A stretch of 64,000 nt of DNA from Legionella sp. PATHC032 (GTDB lineage: Bacteria > Pseudomonadota > Gammaproteobacteria > Legionellales > Legionellaceae): positions 1,979,001 to 2,043,000 of the forward strand of contig NZ_JAPHOV010000001.1 in assembly GCF_026191185.1 (NCBI RefSeq), read 5' to 3'. The notes under the pieces are model-generated. The model was not told the DNA's origin. It searched no databases and saw only the letters and a program-made list of their open reading frames with translations. Position 1 is the first letter of the stretch; each line of letters opens with the position of its first letter. The position numbers and the translations under genes were made by a program. Below, in pieces: positions 36,394-45,002 of this stretch.

Positions 36394-36804
36394 TTATGGT
36401 CTGCAACTGGCAGGTCGATATTTAGCCAATAAAGTACCACCCGTACAATCCCAGGTAACATCTCCATTAGGCTGTAAGGTAGGCGTCATAAGAATTGTAC
36501 CTCCACCTGAAGCAGCAGTATACGTAATGGTAATCACACCGTTAGCACCAATAGCAATTGATTGAACATTGGGCGTAGCAGCTGGAGATACGTAGCCCGT
36601 TGCAGCCTGAGTAGCTGGTAACGCATTGTTTGTAATAGCCGTTTCAGATACGGCAAGTTTTGCAGAATCTGCTAAAGTCAGACCTTCAGTAACACGTGCC
36701 CTTATTGTGTAATCTTGATAGGCTGGTATAGCGATTGCTGCCAAAATGCCGATAATCGCTACGACTATCATCAATTCAATTAATGTAAAACCCTTTTGTC
36801 TCAT
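36394..36804 (-). CDS. pilE: Type IV major pilin PilE
   Basis: A 136-residue prepilin with leader MRQKG cut before [18 protein letters not shown]. The body is Thr/Ala rich, and the last 20 residues hold a Cys pair ([15 protein letters not shown]). In L. pneumophila PilE forms the long pili used in adherence and competence. GGAG six bases upstream fixes the ATG at 36804. It has its own terminator. Confidence 0.9.
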   Translation of the reverse strand: MRQKGFTLIELMIVVAIIGILAAIAIPAYQDYTIRARVTEGLTLADSAKLAVSETAITNNALPATQAATGYVSPAATPNVQSIAIGANGVITITYTAASGGGTILMTPTLQPNGDVTWDCTGGTLLAKYRPASCRP

Positions 36805-37105
36805 GACCATCTCCATAGTTAACTATCCATTAGTATAATGCAAGCATAATGCCAACTACCAGCCAATCTTCTAAACCTATATTATTCTATATGTTAAATA
36901 ATCATTTCATGTAAAAAATACCGTTTTTTGTCCTAAAAATTCAGTGAAGTGAATAGCCAAAACATTTCACAAAACAAACCATTTGTTATTAAATAATAAT
37001 AAAATGACAAATTTTGTCACATTTTGACAATTGTGTTTAAATGATGTGACAACTATGCTCCAAATGGATATACTCCCTGTTTTGTAAAATACAGCTGAGC
37101 AAACC

Positions 37106-37423
37106 ATGTCACGCAAACACCGCATAGAAGAAAAATTAATCTGCACATTATCTCCTCTCTTTTTAAGCGTTGAAGACGAGTCCATGAACCATCACGTTCC
37201 TCAAGGCGCTGAAACACATTTTAAAATCGTAGCCGTTTCAAATCATTTTAATGATCTGACTCGCATTAATCGTCATAAATTAGTTAATCAACTTCTTAAA
37301 GAAGAGTTTACTTTGGGGCTTCATGCATTAAGCATGCATTTATATACTGCCGATGAATGGACAACTCAGCAGCAATCGGTACTCAAATCCCCTGGTTGTA
37401 GAGATGGCTATAAAAACAAATAA
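37106..37423 (+). CDS. bolA: BolA-family protein
   Basis: A 105-residue protein with the KH-like BolA fold. The signature is HFKIVAVSNHFNDLTRINRHKLV, where the His and the F-x-x-L-x-x-x-x-R-H motif are those of BolA. MSRKHRIEEKL is the usual N-terminus. BolA proteins bind monothiol glutaredoxins with iron-sulfur clusters and act in stress and morphology control. The gene stands alone. Confidence 0.92.
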   Translation: MSRKHRIEEKLICTLSPLFLSVEDESMNHHVPQGAETHFKIVAVSNHFNDLTRINRHKLVNQLLKEEFTLGLHALSMHLYTADEWTTQQQSVLKSPGCRDGYKNK

Positions 37424-37497
37424 TTTTAATGAAAAAAGTTCACCTCCAAGCTTGATTTATTTTATAATGTCTATCTTTTTATCAAATAGAAAAATCA

Positions 37498-38919
37498 ATG
37501 AAATCATGGTCCTCTGAAAAAATATCCGTTCTTGCTTTAGTGCTGCTCATTACCGGAGCGATTGACAGCATTAGAAATTTGCCAGGTACCGCACTCTTTG
37601 GTTCCACTTTGATTTTTTTCTTTATTTTTTCAGCGATTATCTTTTTGATCCCGGTTGCTTTAGTCGCCGCTGAACTTTCCTCAACCTGGTCGGAGGAGGA
37701 AGGTGGCATATACAGTTGGGTTAAGCACGCCTTCGGTGAAAATGTTGCCTTTTTTGCCATTTGGCTGCAATGGATAAACACCCTGGTATGGTACCCGACT
37801 ATTTTGTCCTTCATAGCAGGAACAATCTCTTATTTAATTAATCCAGAACTGGCACAAAACAAATACTATCTTATCAGCGTCATTCTGATTATTTTTTGGT
37901 CGCTAACCTTGATAGGCTTATCGGGATTACGCGCTTCTGCTGCCTTTGCCAGCTTCTGTGCAATAGTTGGAATGATAGTGCCTATGGGATTTATCATTCT
38001 TCTGGCTTTTATTTGGTTAATCCATGGCCATCCTATTGCCATTGATCTGAGCCTCTCCAATTTACTGCCACAATGGAAAAACACGCAATCCTGGGTTTCG
38101 CTGACAGCGATTATGACTTCTTTCCTCGGTATGGAGCTTGCCGCAGTTCACGTGCGCAATGTCAATAACCCGCAGAAAAACTTTCCCAAAGCGATGTTTT
38201 TTTCTGTCATTCTCATTCTGTTCACCATGATTTTAGGTTCACTGGCGATCGCTTTCATCCTGCCTAAAGACAAAATCAGTCTGGTAGATGGGGTTATGAG
38301 GGCATTTAGCAATTTCTTACAAGTTTATGATTTGAATTGGCTAATGCCTGTATTGATACTATTGTTATTGCTGGGTACCTTAGGCAGCATGATCAACTGG
38401 ATTATTTCTCCAGCCAAAGGTCTACTGATGGCAGCAAAACATGATTTTCTGCCTGCTTCGCTATGTCATGTAAATAAACATGGCATGCCAGGAAAAATTT
38501 TGATACTGCAAGCCATTCTGGTGACTTTATTATGCAGTGGCTTTCTCTTATTTCCTACAGTGAATGCGATTTATTGGTTGTTCACTGCTCTTAGTACAGA
38601 GCTGTATATGATGATGTATGTGATGATGTTTATTGCAGCTTGGCATTTGAAGAATAAATTCTCAGACATGCAAAGACCTTTTGCTATCCCGGGAGGCAAA
38701 CCCGGTTATTACCTGACATGCCTGCTAGGATTAATAGGTTGTACTGTCACTTTATGGGTAGGTTTTATTCCTCCAACGGAAAGCATTAATATCGGAGGGA
38801 CAACCCATTACCGTATGGTCTTTTCATTAGGAATCTTCCTAATGCTGCTACCTGCCGCCTTGATCTATTTGCGTAAACGATACATTACCAAATCCAAAGC
38901 GCTTGATGCACCTGTTTAA
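37498..38919 (+). CDS. Amino acid antiporter, GadC-like (APC superfamily)
   Basis: A 473-residue protein with 12 predicted spans. ITGAIDSIRNLPGTALFGS and the second-span segment VAAELSSTWSEEEGGIYSWV are close to GadC-type glutamate/GABA antiporters. TM6 reads SFLGMELAAVHVRNVNNPQKN. The C-terminal plug region of GadC is absent or short. It should exchange amino acids across the inner membrane; the actual pair is unknown. Preceded by an AT-rich leader without a clear ribosome binding site. Confidence 0.83.
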   Translation: MKSWSSEKISVLALVLLITGAIDSIRNLPGTALFGSTLIFFFIFSAIIFLIPVALVAAELSSTWSEEEGGIYSWVKHAFGENVAFFAIWLQWINTLVWYPTILSFIAGTISYLINPELAQNKYYLISVILIIFWSLTLIGLSGLRASAAFASFCAIVGMIVPMGFIILLAFIWLIHGHPIAIDLSLSNLLPQWKNTQSWVSLTAIMTSFLGMELAAVHVRNVNNPQKNFPKAMFFSVILILFTMILGSLAIAFILPKDKISLVDGVMRAFSNFLQVYDLNWLMPVLILLLLLGTLGSMINWIISPAKGLLMAAKHDFLPASLCHVNKHGMPGKILILQAILVTLLCSGFLLFPTVNAIYWLFTALSTELYMMMYVMMFIAAWHLKNKFSDMQRPFAIPGGKPGYYLTCLLGLIGCTVTLWVGFIPPTESINIGGTTHYRMVFSLGIFLMLLPAALIYLRKRYITKSKALDAPV

Positions 38920-38943
38920 ATCATCGATAGGATGGTTGTACCC

Positions 38944-39007
38944 CGTGGCTTGTCCAGGGGGACTAGTGTTTTAGCGGAGATCTCCTAGATCCTGTGGACA
39001 AGCCACG
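38944..39007. repeat. Intergenic inverted repeat with 13-base perfect arms
   Basis: CGTGGCTTGTCCA (38944-38956) is complementary to TGGACAAGCCACG (38995-39007). A further GGAGATCTCC palindrome sits inside. It lies between convergent genes. The arm sequence looks like a dispersed intergenic palindrome type rather than a simple terminator, since there is no U-tract. Confidence 0.5.
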
Positions 39008-39050
39008 AGACGTCGAAGATCAGTACAGTACTGGGTTATCAGAGATGGAT

Positions 39051-40481
39051 TTAATTAAAATAGGGTTTCAATGTTTGTTGTACATCGAGATTTAATTCGC
39101 CAGTATTCGGATTAATGGCACTAACCGTATCCCCCAGATACCCTATCGCCCAGAAGTATAAGTTATTGGTCCCGATGCCGCTTTGGGTAAGATAAGGCAT
39201 CAATGCTTGGGTAAAAAAGTTTTTTCCTTCAAAGGACTTCCAGGAAGCTTCTCCTAAAACAATGGGATACCCAGCCTTGTACAGGAAACCCCAACTCCAA
39301 TCAAAACGCAGATTACTTGCATCACCAGGGGCTGTTTCCCAACCAGCCACTTCTTTTGGGTAAACATGGGGTGAGAAAACCAGATGGCCATTATTACCCA
39401 TATTATCATCACCCAACAGCCAACTGAGGGTTTCTGTGTCAATATCTGGAACCGCCAGTTGCAATTCATTACTGAATTTTTGTACATCAAATTGCGCTAT
39501 GTTTTGTTTAGCTAAATCCTTATTCAGAAGGGGTTTAAAATCTTCACCCCAATTCCCTTTGAATGCTACAACCTCTTGATCATGACCACACTGCCCTGGA
39601 TCACGCCAGTGTGCATAGCCAGAATCCTCTTTAATATTGGCTTTTGGCACACAAATTGTAGGATTGTCCATATCATCATTTCCGCCTCCAGGTCCTTCAA
39701 CAAAAAGCAACAAATCAGGATTGACCTGATGCACTGCCTTGGCAGCGGTGCCTATCACTTTAATCCATGAAACCTGACCATTTCTGGCTTTAAACCAGCT
39801 CAATTGATAAGGTTCATTAAAAACATCAATGCCAATGACATTATCCAACCCGCGCTGTTTAATTTCCTGAGCAAGTAAAACCAAATCCTTCTCATATTGA
39901 GCCATGCTATAAACAGTCCCATCCCTCATTCCATCACCATAACCATAGCGATGGTGAAAATCAATCATCACATTGATATTATGTTTTTTCATTTCAACAA
40001 GTACCGTCCAGAAGGCCTGCTTCGGACTCACTGCTTTTTCACATGATTGGCTATTAGACTGCCAGTTTTTGCAAAAAAGACCATTACCGACCTCAGGTTG
40101 TGTTTTGTCAGAAAGCCATTTGTTTAGATCAACTTCCCCACTGTCATCATAAAGAACCCCTGGTTGTATAGGCAAACGTACGGTCTTGAATTGTACCGCT
40201 GTGCTGCTGTTTACACCGGAATCCGCCATATTCCAGGGATGAATCAATAAATCCATCAATCCGTTTCGAGGTTTGGATTGAGGCATGGTGATATTATAGA
40301 AAGGATTACTCTGTAATCCCTGAAACACATTGGTGTCCTGAAATCCTGACCAGGATACTCCATTGATGGTCAACCTGTTCCCACTTTTGTCATAGATACC
40401 ACCCTGACTGGTATAATAGGCATTTGCATTTAGCGTGAATGCAAACAGTAAAATCCAACTGCTATACTTAAATAGTTTCAT
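39051..40481 (-). CDS. celA: Secreted endoglucanase CelA (GH5)
   Basis: A 476-residue protein with a signal peptide (SSWILLFAFTLNANA). The GH5 acid/base Glu lies in GIDVFNEPYQ, and the nucleophile Glu is in PIVLGEASW near the end. FHHRYGYGDGM and FSPHVYP are other family blocks. In L. pneumophila, CelA is a type II-secreted endoglucanase acting on cellulose-like polymers. No carbohydrate-binding module is visible. It stands downstream of a 384-base gap. Confidence 0.88.
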   Translation of the reverse strand: MKLFKYSSWILLFAFTLNANAYYTSQGGIYDKSGNRLTINGVSWSGFQDTNVFQGLQSNPFYNITMPQSKPRNGLMDLLIHPWNMADSGVNSSTAVQFKTVRLPIQPGVLYDDSGEVDLNKWLSDKTQPEVGNGLFCKNWQSNSQSCEKAVSPKQAFWTVLVEMKKHNINVMIDFHHRYGYGDGMRDGTVYSMAQYEKDLVLLAQEIKQRGLDNVIGIDVFNEPYQLSWFKARNGQVSWIKVIGTAAKAVHQVNPDLLLFVEGPGGGNDDMDNPTICVPKANIKEDSGYAHWRDPGQCGHDQEVVAFKGNWGEDFKPLLNKDLAKQNIAQFDVQKFSNELQLAVPDIDTETLSWLLGDDNMGNNGHLVFSPHVYPKEVAGWETAPGDASNLRFDWSWGFLYKAGYPIVLGEASWKSFEGKNFFTQALMPYLTQSGIGTNNLYFWAIGYLGDTVSAINPNTGELNLDVQQTLKPYFN

Positions 40482-40865
40482 GCGCTTTTCCTCATTAAAA
40501 TAACTATAAAGTTATTGTTAAGTTGGTTAAAAGCTCATTATTTAACCACAAAACCACAATATTTGAACAGTATAATCATTAATTTTTCAAAAATATTACA
40601 AATAAGCTTACAAAAAGCCCCAAGATCAAGGCAAAACATGTTTTTAATTAGGGAGGTTGGATAAACTAAATGACCGAAAACTTTTTTTAACAAAGAGATT
40701 GGGGTTTTTCGTAAGTCCTGACAAAAAGATATCATTTCGATGTGCTGAAAAAGAGTTAAGATTGCCACTCTATTATGATAAAAATTGAGCAGCGACCATA
40801 CGGAGTGGATAAAAACCATTTCCTCATAGAAAAAACCATAAACTACAATGAGTTATGCAAATAAG
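40482..40865. other. Intergenic region upstream of celA
   Basis: A 93-codon frame on the minus strand fills part of this gap, but it has no ribosome binding site and a biased composition, so I do not call it a gene. The celA promoter should be here. Nothing else was seen. Confidence 0.4.
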
Positions 40866-41618
40866 TTATACATTGGAAACATCAAGAAAATATTGTTTGG
40901 CCAAAATCAAATCTTCTTTTGTATTAATATCCTGTAAAGGTTCTTCACATGCCTCATCAACCCGGATAGAGCAACCTGACCACAGGATGCGCAATTGTTC
41001 CAAACACTCTATTTGTTCCAAGGTACAGGGTGGCCAGCTTACGAACTCCAGTAAAAAGGCAGCACGATAAGCATACAAGCCAATATGCCTGAAGGTATTG
41101 GAATAAGCACTTTTATCATCTCTGTGAAAAGGAATAGCACTTCTTGAAAAATACAGAGCGTGATTATCCCGAGTGCGTACCACCTTAACCACATTAGAGT
41201 TATTTAATATTTCAAGGCTACTAACAGGCCAACACAAAGTAGACACAGGTGCGTTTGTCTGAGTTAAAGAGTAAGCGACTTGTTGAATTAATTTGGGGTG
41301 GATAAATGGCTCATCGCCTTGCACGTTGACAATCACATCATCAGGAGCAAAACTCCCCTTTGCAACAACCTCTGCAATTCGATCAGTTCCAGATTGATGC
41401 GTGGACAAGGTCATGACAACCTGAGCACCAAATTGGGTAGCACAATTGGCTATCTCTTCATGATCAGTGGCAATAATCACTGACTTTGGTTCAGCCAGAA
41501 GCGCTTGCCTGTAAACTCGCTCAATCACGGTAATACCATTAATTTCTTGAAGTAATTTACCTGGAAAACGACTGGAGTGATACCTGGCTGGTATAATCAC
41601 ATGAAAGTTAGGACTCAT
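40866..41618 (-). CDS. kdsB: CMP-Kdo synthetase
   Basis: A 250-residue enzyme that activates 3-deoxy-manno-octulosonate with CTP for lipopolysaccharide core synthesis. The start [16 protein letters not shown] is the nucleotide-binding motif, and [11 protein letters not shown] is the metal and substrate block. Start overlaps the ycaR stop as ATGA, showing translational coupling. It is the last gene of a five-gene overlapping run. Confidence 0.94.
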   Translation of the reverse strand: MSPNFHVIIPARYHSSRFPGKLLQEINGITVIERVYRQALLAEPKSVIIATDHEEIANCATQFGAQVVMTLSTHQSGTDRIAEVVAKGSFAPDDVIVNVQGDEPFIHPKLIQQVAYSLTQTNAPVSTLCWPVSSLEILNNSNVVKVVRTRDNHALYFSRSAIPFHRDDKSAYSNTFRHIGLYAYRAAFLLEFVSWPPCTLEQIECLEQLRILWSGCSIRVDEACEEPLQDINTKEDLILAKQYFLDVSNV

Positions 41619-41794
41619 AATTTATCTTTCTCTTCCAGGGGAATCAAACGCGCTTCTTGTTCTAGCATAACGGGAATATCATCACGAACAGGAAATGCCA
41701 GCCTATCAAATTTGCAGATCAATTCCTGTTTTTTAAACAGCAATTTTCCTTTACATAAAGGACAAACCAATATTTCCAATAATTTTTTATCCAC
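41615..41794 (-). CDS. ycaR: Trm112/YcaR-like small zinc-binding protein
   Basis: A 59-residue protein with CPLCKGKL and a later [21 protein letters not shown], the Trm112p-like fold (only three of four possible Cys ligands remain). In proteobacteria it is nearly always next to kdsB and lpxK-type genes. Starts at GTG 41794, six bases after AAGGAG; the longer frame is not supported. Its start overlaps the tsaB end. Confidence 0.88.
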   Translation of the reverse strand: MDKKLLEILVCPLCKGKLLFKKQELICKFDRLAFPVRDDIPVMLEQEARLIPLEEKDKL

Positions 41795-42458
41795 GCGAAT
41801 CTCCTTGAGTAACCTGATTACGCACATACACTGGTTGTGCCTGTGCCACAGAAACTGCCTTGATATCAGCTTTCTGTGCCAAGCGTATCATAGCAGACGC
41901 TGTCGGAAAAACATTTAATACTTCACTAATTTGTGACTTGATCTGCTCTGGAAAATCCATCCAGTACAAATCAATCCCAACTCCAGCCAAAATAAAGGAT
42001 TGATTGGCTGGCAACTGAATATCTTTTACTGCATTAATTCTGTCCTGAGCCAAGAATTGCTGCTCCAAAAAGCAACTCCAATACATTTCATGCATACGAG
42101 CATCCAAAACAGACAATACAGGTTGATTGAAATCCTCTTTTATTTCCCGGGCTCTCCAGGCAATTGCGGCTAAACTACTCACGGGAACAAGAGGCAGATC
42201 ATTGGCATAAGCCAATCCTTTTGCAATGCTACAAGCGATTCTTAATCCTGTAAAACTTCCAGGACCACATCCAAAAATGATTCCATCCAATTGATTAAGA
42301 CGCAATTCCGCTTGGGCTATCAACTCATCAATCATAGGTAAAATCAATTGAGCATGGATTTTTTGACTATCCTGCTCCTTGCTTATGATTTCGTCACCTA
42401 CGAGGATGGCAGCACTGGCCAGTTCAGTTGAGGTATCAATCGCTAACAGTTTCATCAT
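41787..42458 (-). CDS. tsaB: tRNA t6A-modification protein TsaB (YeaZ)
   Basis: A 223-residue ASKHA-fold protein. The start [15 protein letters not shown] and the block [20 protein letters not shown] are diagnostic for TsaB. It partners TsaD and TsaE in making threonylcarbamoyladenosine in ANN-decoding tRNAs. The start overlaps the upstream helicase stop by 23 bases, so the genes are coupled. Confidence 0.92.
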   Translation of the reverse strand: MMKLLAIDTSTELASAAILVGDEIISKEQDSQKIHAQLILPMIDELIAQAELRLNQLDGIIFGCGPGSFTGLRIACSIAKGLAYANDLPLVPVSSLAAIAWRAREIKEDFNQPVLSVLDARMHEMYWSCFLEQQFLAQDRINAVKDIQLPANQSFILAGVGIDLYWMDFPEQIKSQISEVLNVFPTASAMIRLAQKADIKAVSVAQAQPVYVRNQVTQGDSRG

Positions 42459-44394
42459 TTAAAGCCAACTCTTTAATAAAATGCAGTACTTTTTTTTCAT
42501 CTCGGGTTTTCGGAAGACTAGGTAAACTGGCCAAAATGGTTCGGCCATATTCTCTACCAGTCAAACGGGGATCCGCTATCATTAACAAGCCTTTATCGGT
42601 GATGTCACGAATCAAGCGCCCTACTCCTTGTTTTAATGCAATGACAGCATTTGGCAACGACAATTCATCAAAACCTGAAAGCCCTTTTTTCTTTAAATAA
42701 GCCATTCGGCCACGAATTACGGGGTCGACGGGATTAGCAAAGGGTAATTTATCTATAATAACACAAGAGAGTGCCTCTCCTTTGACATCAACACCTTCCC
42801 AAAAAGTAGAAGTACCTAAAAGCACCGCATTACCCAATTGCCTGAATCGAGACAGGAGAATAGGCTTTGCTTCCTCACCTTGAATCAAAAGTGGATATTT
42901 TAAAGTATTGCTCAGCATTTGAGCAACTAATTTTACTGCTTTATGACTGGTAAACAGGAAAAAGCAGCGGCCTCCGCAAGCCTCTATAACAGGTAAAGCC
43001 TTTTCCAGCAAAGTTTCATAATAATGAGTATCTTTAGGATCAGGTATTCCCCGAGGCAAATAAAGCAGAGCCTGTTGTTGATAATCAAATGGACTCGATA
43101 ATAACAAAGTCTGTACTTTATCTAATCCCAAAGGTTTACAAAAACTATCAAAAGCCGATGCCATAGTAAGCGTAGCCGATGTAAAAATATAGGCACATGA
43201 CTGGTGTTTTAATAATTGACTAAATGATTCAGCAACGTCATACGGGGTGGCATGAAAAACGAGAGTGTGTTTAAAACGTTCCAACCAACGAATTTTATTA
43301 TTATTTTCCTCAGTAAAGGAAAGCAAGATGGTTTCTAAATCCAAAAGGCGTTCTTTGCATCTTTTTAACCCGGGAATATCAGCGGTATCCTTTGATTCCA
43401 GGCATTGAATCAACTCATCTTTTAAAGATAACCAGGTATCCCACGCCGTCATAAACTCTTTATTTCGCTTAACCAACTCCCAACTGACTCGTTCCTCTCG
43501 AGCCGGTAAAGCATTTAGTAATTGGTCCACCAGTTTGTCTGTTTTATGACTTATGGACTTTAAAGGTTGATTGGCTAAATCCAGTATTGGCCACTCATTA
43601 AGCATGTCATCCACCAAGTCTCTAAATTGACGTGTTCCCAAGCGTTCCCCATTGAAATTCGAGGCGATGTCTGCAAGCTGATGAGCCTCATCAAACACTA
43701 CGACATCAACACCAGGTAACAGTTCACTAAAACCATCTTTTTTTAACTGGGAATCAGCAAAAAAAAGATGGTGATTGATGACAACAATATCTGCTTCCAT
43801 CGCCCGTTTGCGAGCTTTCACCAAAAAACAGGTTTCATGATTAGGACACTCTGCACCAAGACAGTTGTCAGTAGTGGATGTGACATAATGCCATACCGGG
43901 GAGTCTTCATTAATTTCAGGCAATTCAGAACGAACACCTTCTGTCATTTGAGACAATTTATCTCTGACATGTAGTATTTCATGAGCACATTGAGGGCTTT
44001 GAAACTGCCCTTCTTCAGCATGCTTCTCAACGCGATATTGACAAATATAATTGGAACGACCTTTTAAATTCTGAATTCGTACTGATAAACCCAAAGCTCT
44101 GATCAAGGTTGGTAAATCTTTTTGAAACAGTTGATCCTGTAGCGTTTTGGTTGCTGTGGAGATAAGCGCCTTCTTACCACTTAACAAGCAAGGTAACAAA
44201 TAAGCAAAGGTCTTACCTGTTCCCGTTCCTGCCTCTGCTACCAAAATCGATCGCTCAACAATAGCATTGGCTATGGCCACTGCCATATCGGCTTGTGGCG
44301 CCCTTGACACAAAGCCAGGAATTGCGGTGGATAATCTTCCCTTCTCACTGAGAATTCGCCGACAATCTTCAGCGAAGGTGGTTATTTCTTCCAC
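42436..44394 (-). CDS. yoaA: DinG-family ATP-dependent helicase (YoaA-like)
   Basis: A 652-residue XPD-type helicase. Walker A is [14 protein letters not shown], the DEAH box is [11 protein letters not shown], and the four iron-sulfur Cys are spread over CQYRV, CLGAEC and [10 protein letters not shown]. Motif VI is [15 protein letters not shown]. Length fits YoaA rather than the longer DinG. It unwinds 5' overhang DNA in repair. It overlaps fdxA by 13 bases at its start. Confidence 0.9.
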   Translation of the reverse strand: MEEITTFAEDCRRILSEKGRLSTAIPGFVSRAPQADMAVAIANAIVERSILVAEAGTGTGKTFAYLLPCLLSGKKALISTATKTLQDQLFQKDLPTLIRALGLSVRIQNLKGRSNYICQYRVEKHAEEGQFQSPQCAHEILHVRDKLSQMTEGVRSELPEINEDSPVWHYVTSTTDNCLGAECPNHETCFLVKARKRAMEADIVVINHHLFFADSQLKKDGFSELLPGVDVVVFDEAHQLADIASNFNGERLGTRQFRDLVDDMLNEWPILDLANQPLKSISHKTDKLVDQLLNALPAREERVSWELVKRNKEFMTAWDTWLSLKDELIQCLESKDTADIPGLKRCKERLLDLETILLSFTEENNNKIRWLERFKHTLVFHATPYDVAESFSQLLKHQSCAYIFTSATLTMASAFDSFCKPLGLDKVQTLLLSSPFDYQQQALLYLPRGIPDPKDTHYYETLLEKALPVIEACGGRCFFLFTSHKAVKLVAQMLSNTLKYPLLIQGEEAKPILLSRFRQLGNAVLLGTSTFWEGVDVKGEALSCVIIDKLPFANPVDPVIRGRMAYLKKKGLSGFDELSLPNAVIALKQGVGRLIRDITDKGLLMIADPRLTGREYGRTILASLPSLPKTRDEKKVLHFIKELALNDETVSD

Positions 44395-44717
44395 TCTTTT
44401 TGCAAATATTGAAGTTTATCCTTTACTTCTTCCCAATCCTTGGCATCAGAGGGAGCATCCTTTTTAGCAGTAATATTAGGCCAGGTTTTGGATAACTCGG
44501 CATTTAACTCTTTGAATTGTTGTTGTTCGTCTGTTAAATCATCTTCTGAAACGATAGCATTAACTGGACATTCAGGTTCACAAAGGGCACAATCAATGCA
44601 TTCATCGGGGTGAATAACCAGGAAATTGGGCCCCTCATAAAAACAATCCACAGGGCATACTTCTACACAATCGGTATACTTGCATCGTATACAACTTTCC
44701 GTTACTACAAAAGTCAT
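44382..44717 (-). CDS. fdxA: 7Fe-8S ferredoxin
   Basis: A 111-residue ferredoxin of the Azotobacter FdI type. The first cluster motif is C9-x2-C12-x4-C17-x3-C21 with VCPVDCF, and the second is [14 protein letters not shown] helical C-terminal extension of about 50 residues is normal for this class. Electron partner unknown. It is the first gene of the fdxA-yoaA-tsaB-ycaR-kdsB run. Confidence 0.93.
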   Translation of the reverse strand: MTFVVTESCIRCKYTDCVEVCPVDCFYEGPNFLVIHPDECIDCALCEPECPVNAIVSEDDLTDEQQQFKELNAELSKTWPNITAKKDAPSDAKDWEEVKDKLQYLQKEWKK

Positions 44718-45002
44718 AGCAAACCTTAAAAATGTATCTTTAAGAAATGACTCTTATTAAAGCATAAAATACCCTCCTGATGATAGAGGAGCATGATATT
44801 TTTATATCCTTTGGACCCCATACATTACATAGAACTAACCTGAAATCATAAATCCAAAACCAACGATATCAGATACATTCTTACTGATCATAAAATGTAC
44901 TTGAAGTCTCGGTATAAAGATGTTAAATTTGCTCAATTTAAATCTACTTTGTTCAATAGTTTAATACACAGCCGTGTAATTTTAGATACCTCGGAGTACT
45001 TC

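Noticed and set aside
40538-40819. A 93-codon minus-strand frame upstream of celA
   Set aside because: No ribosome binding site is present, composition is skewed to Phe, Leu, Ile and Cys as expected from AT-rich non-coding DNA, and it lies where the celA promoter should be.
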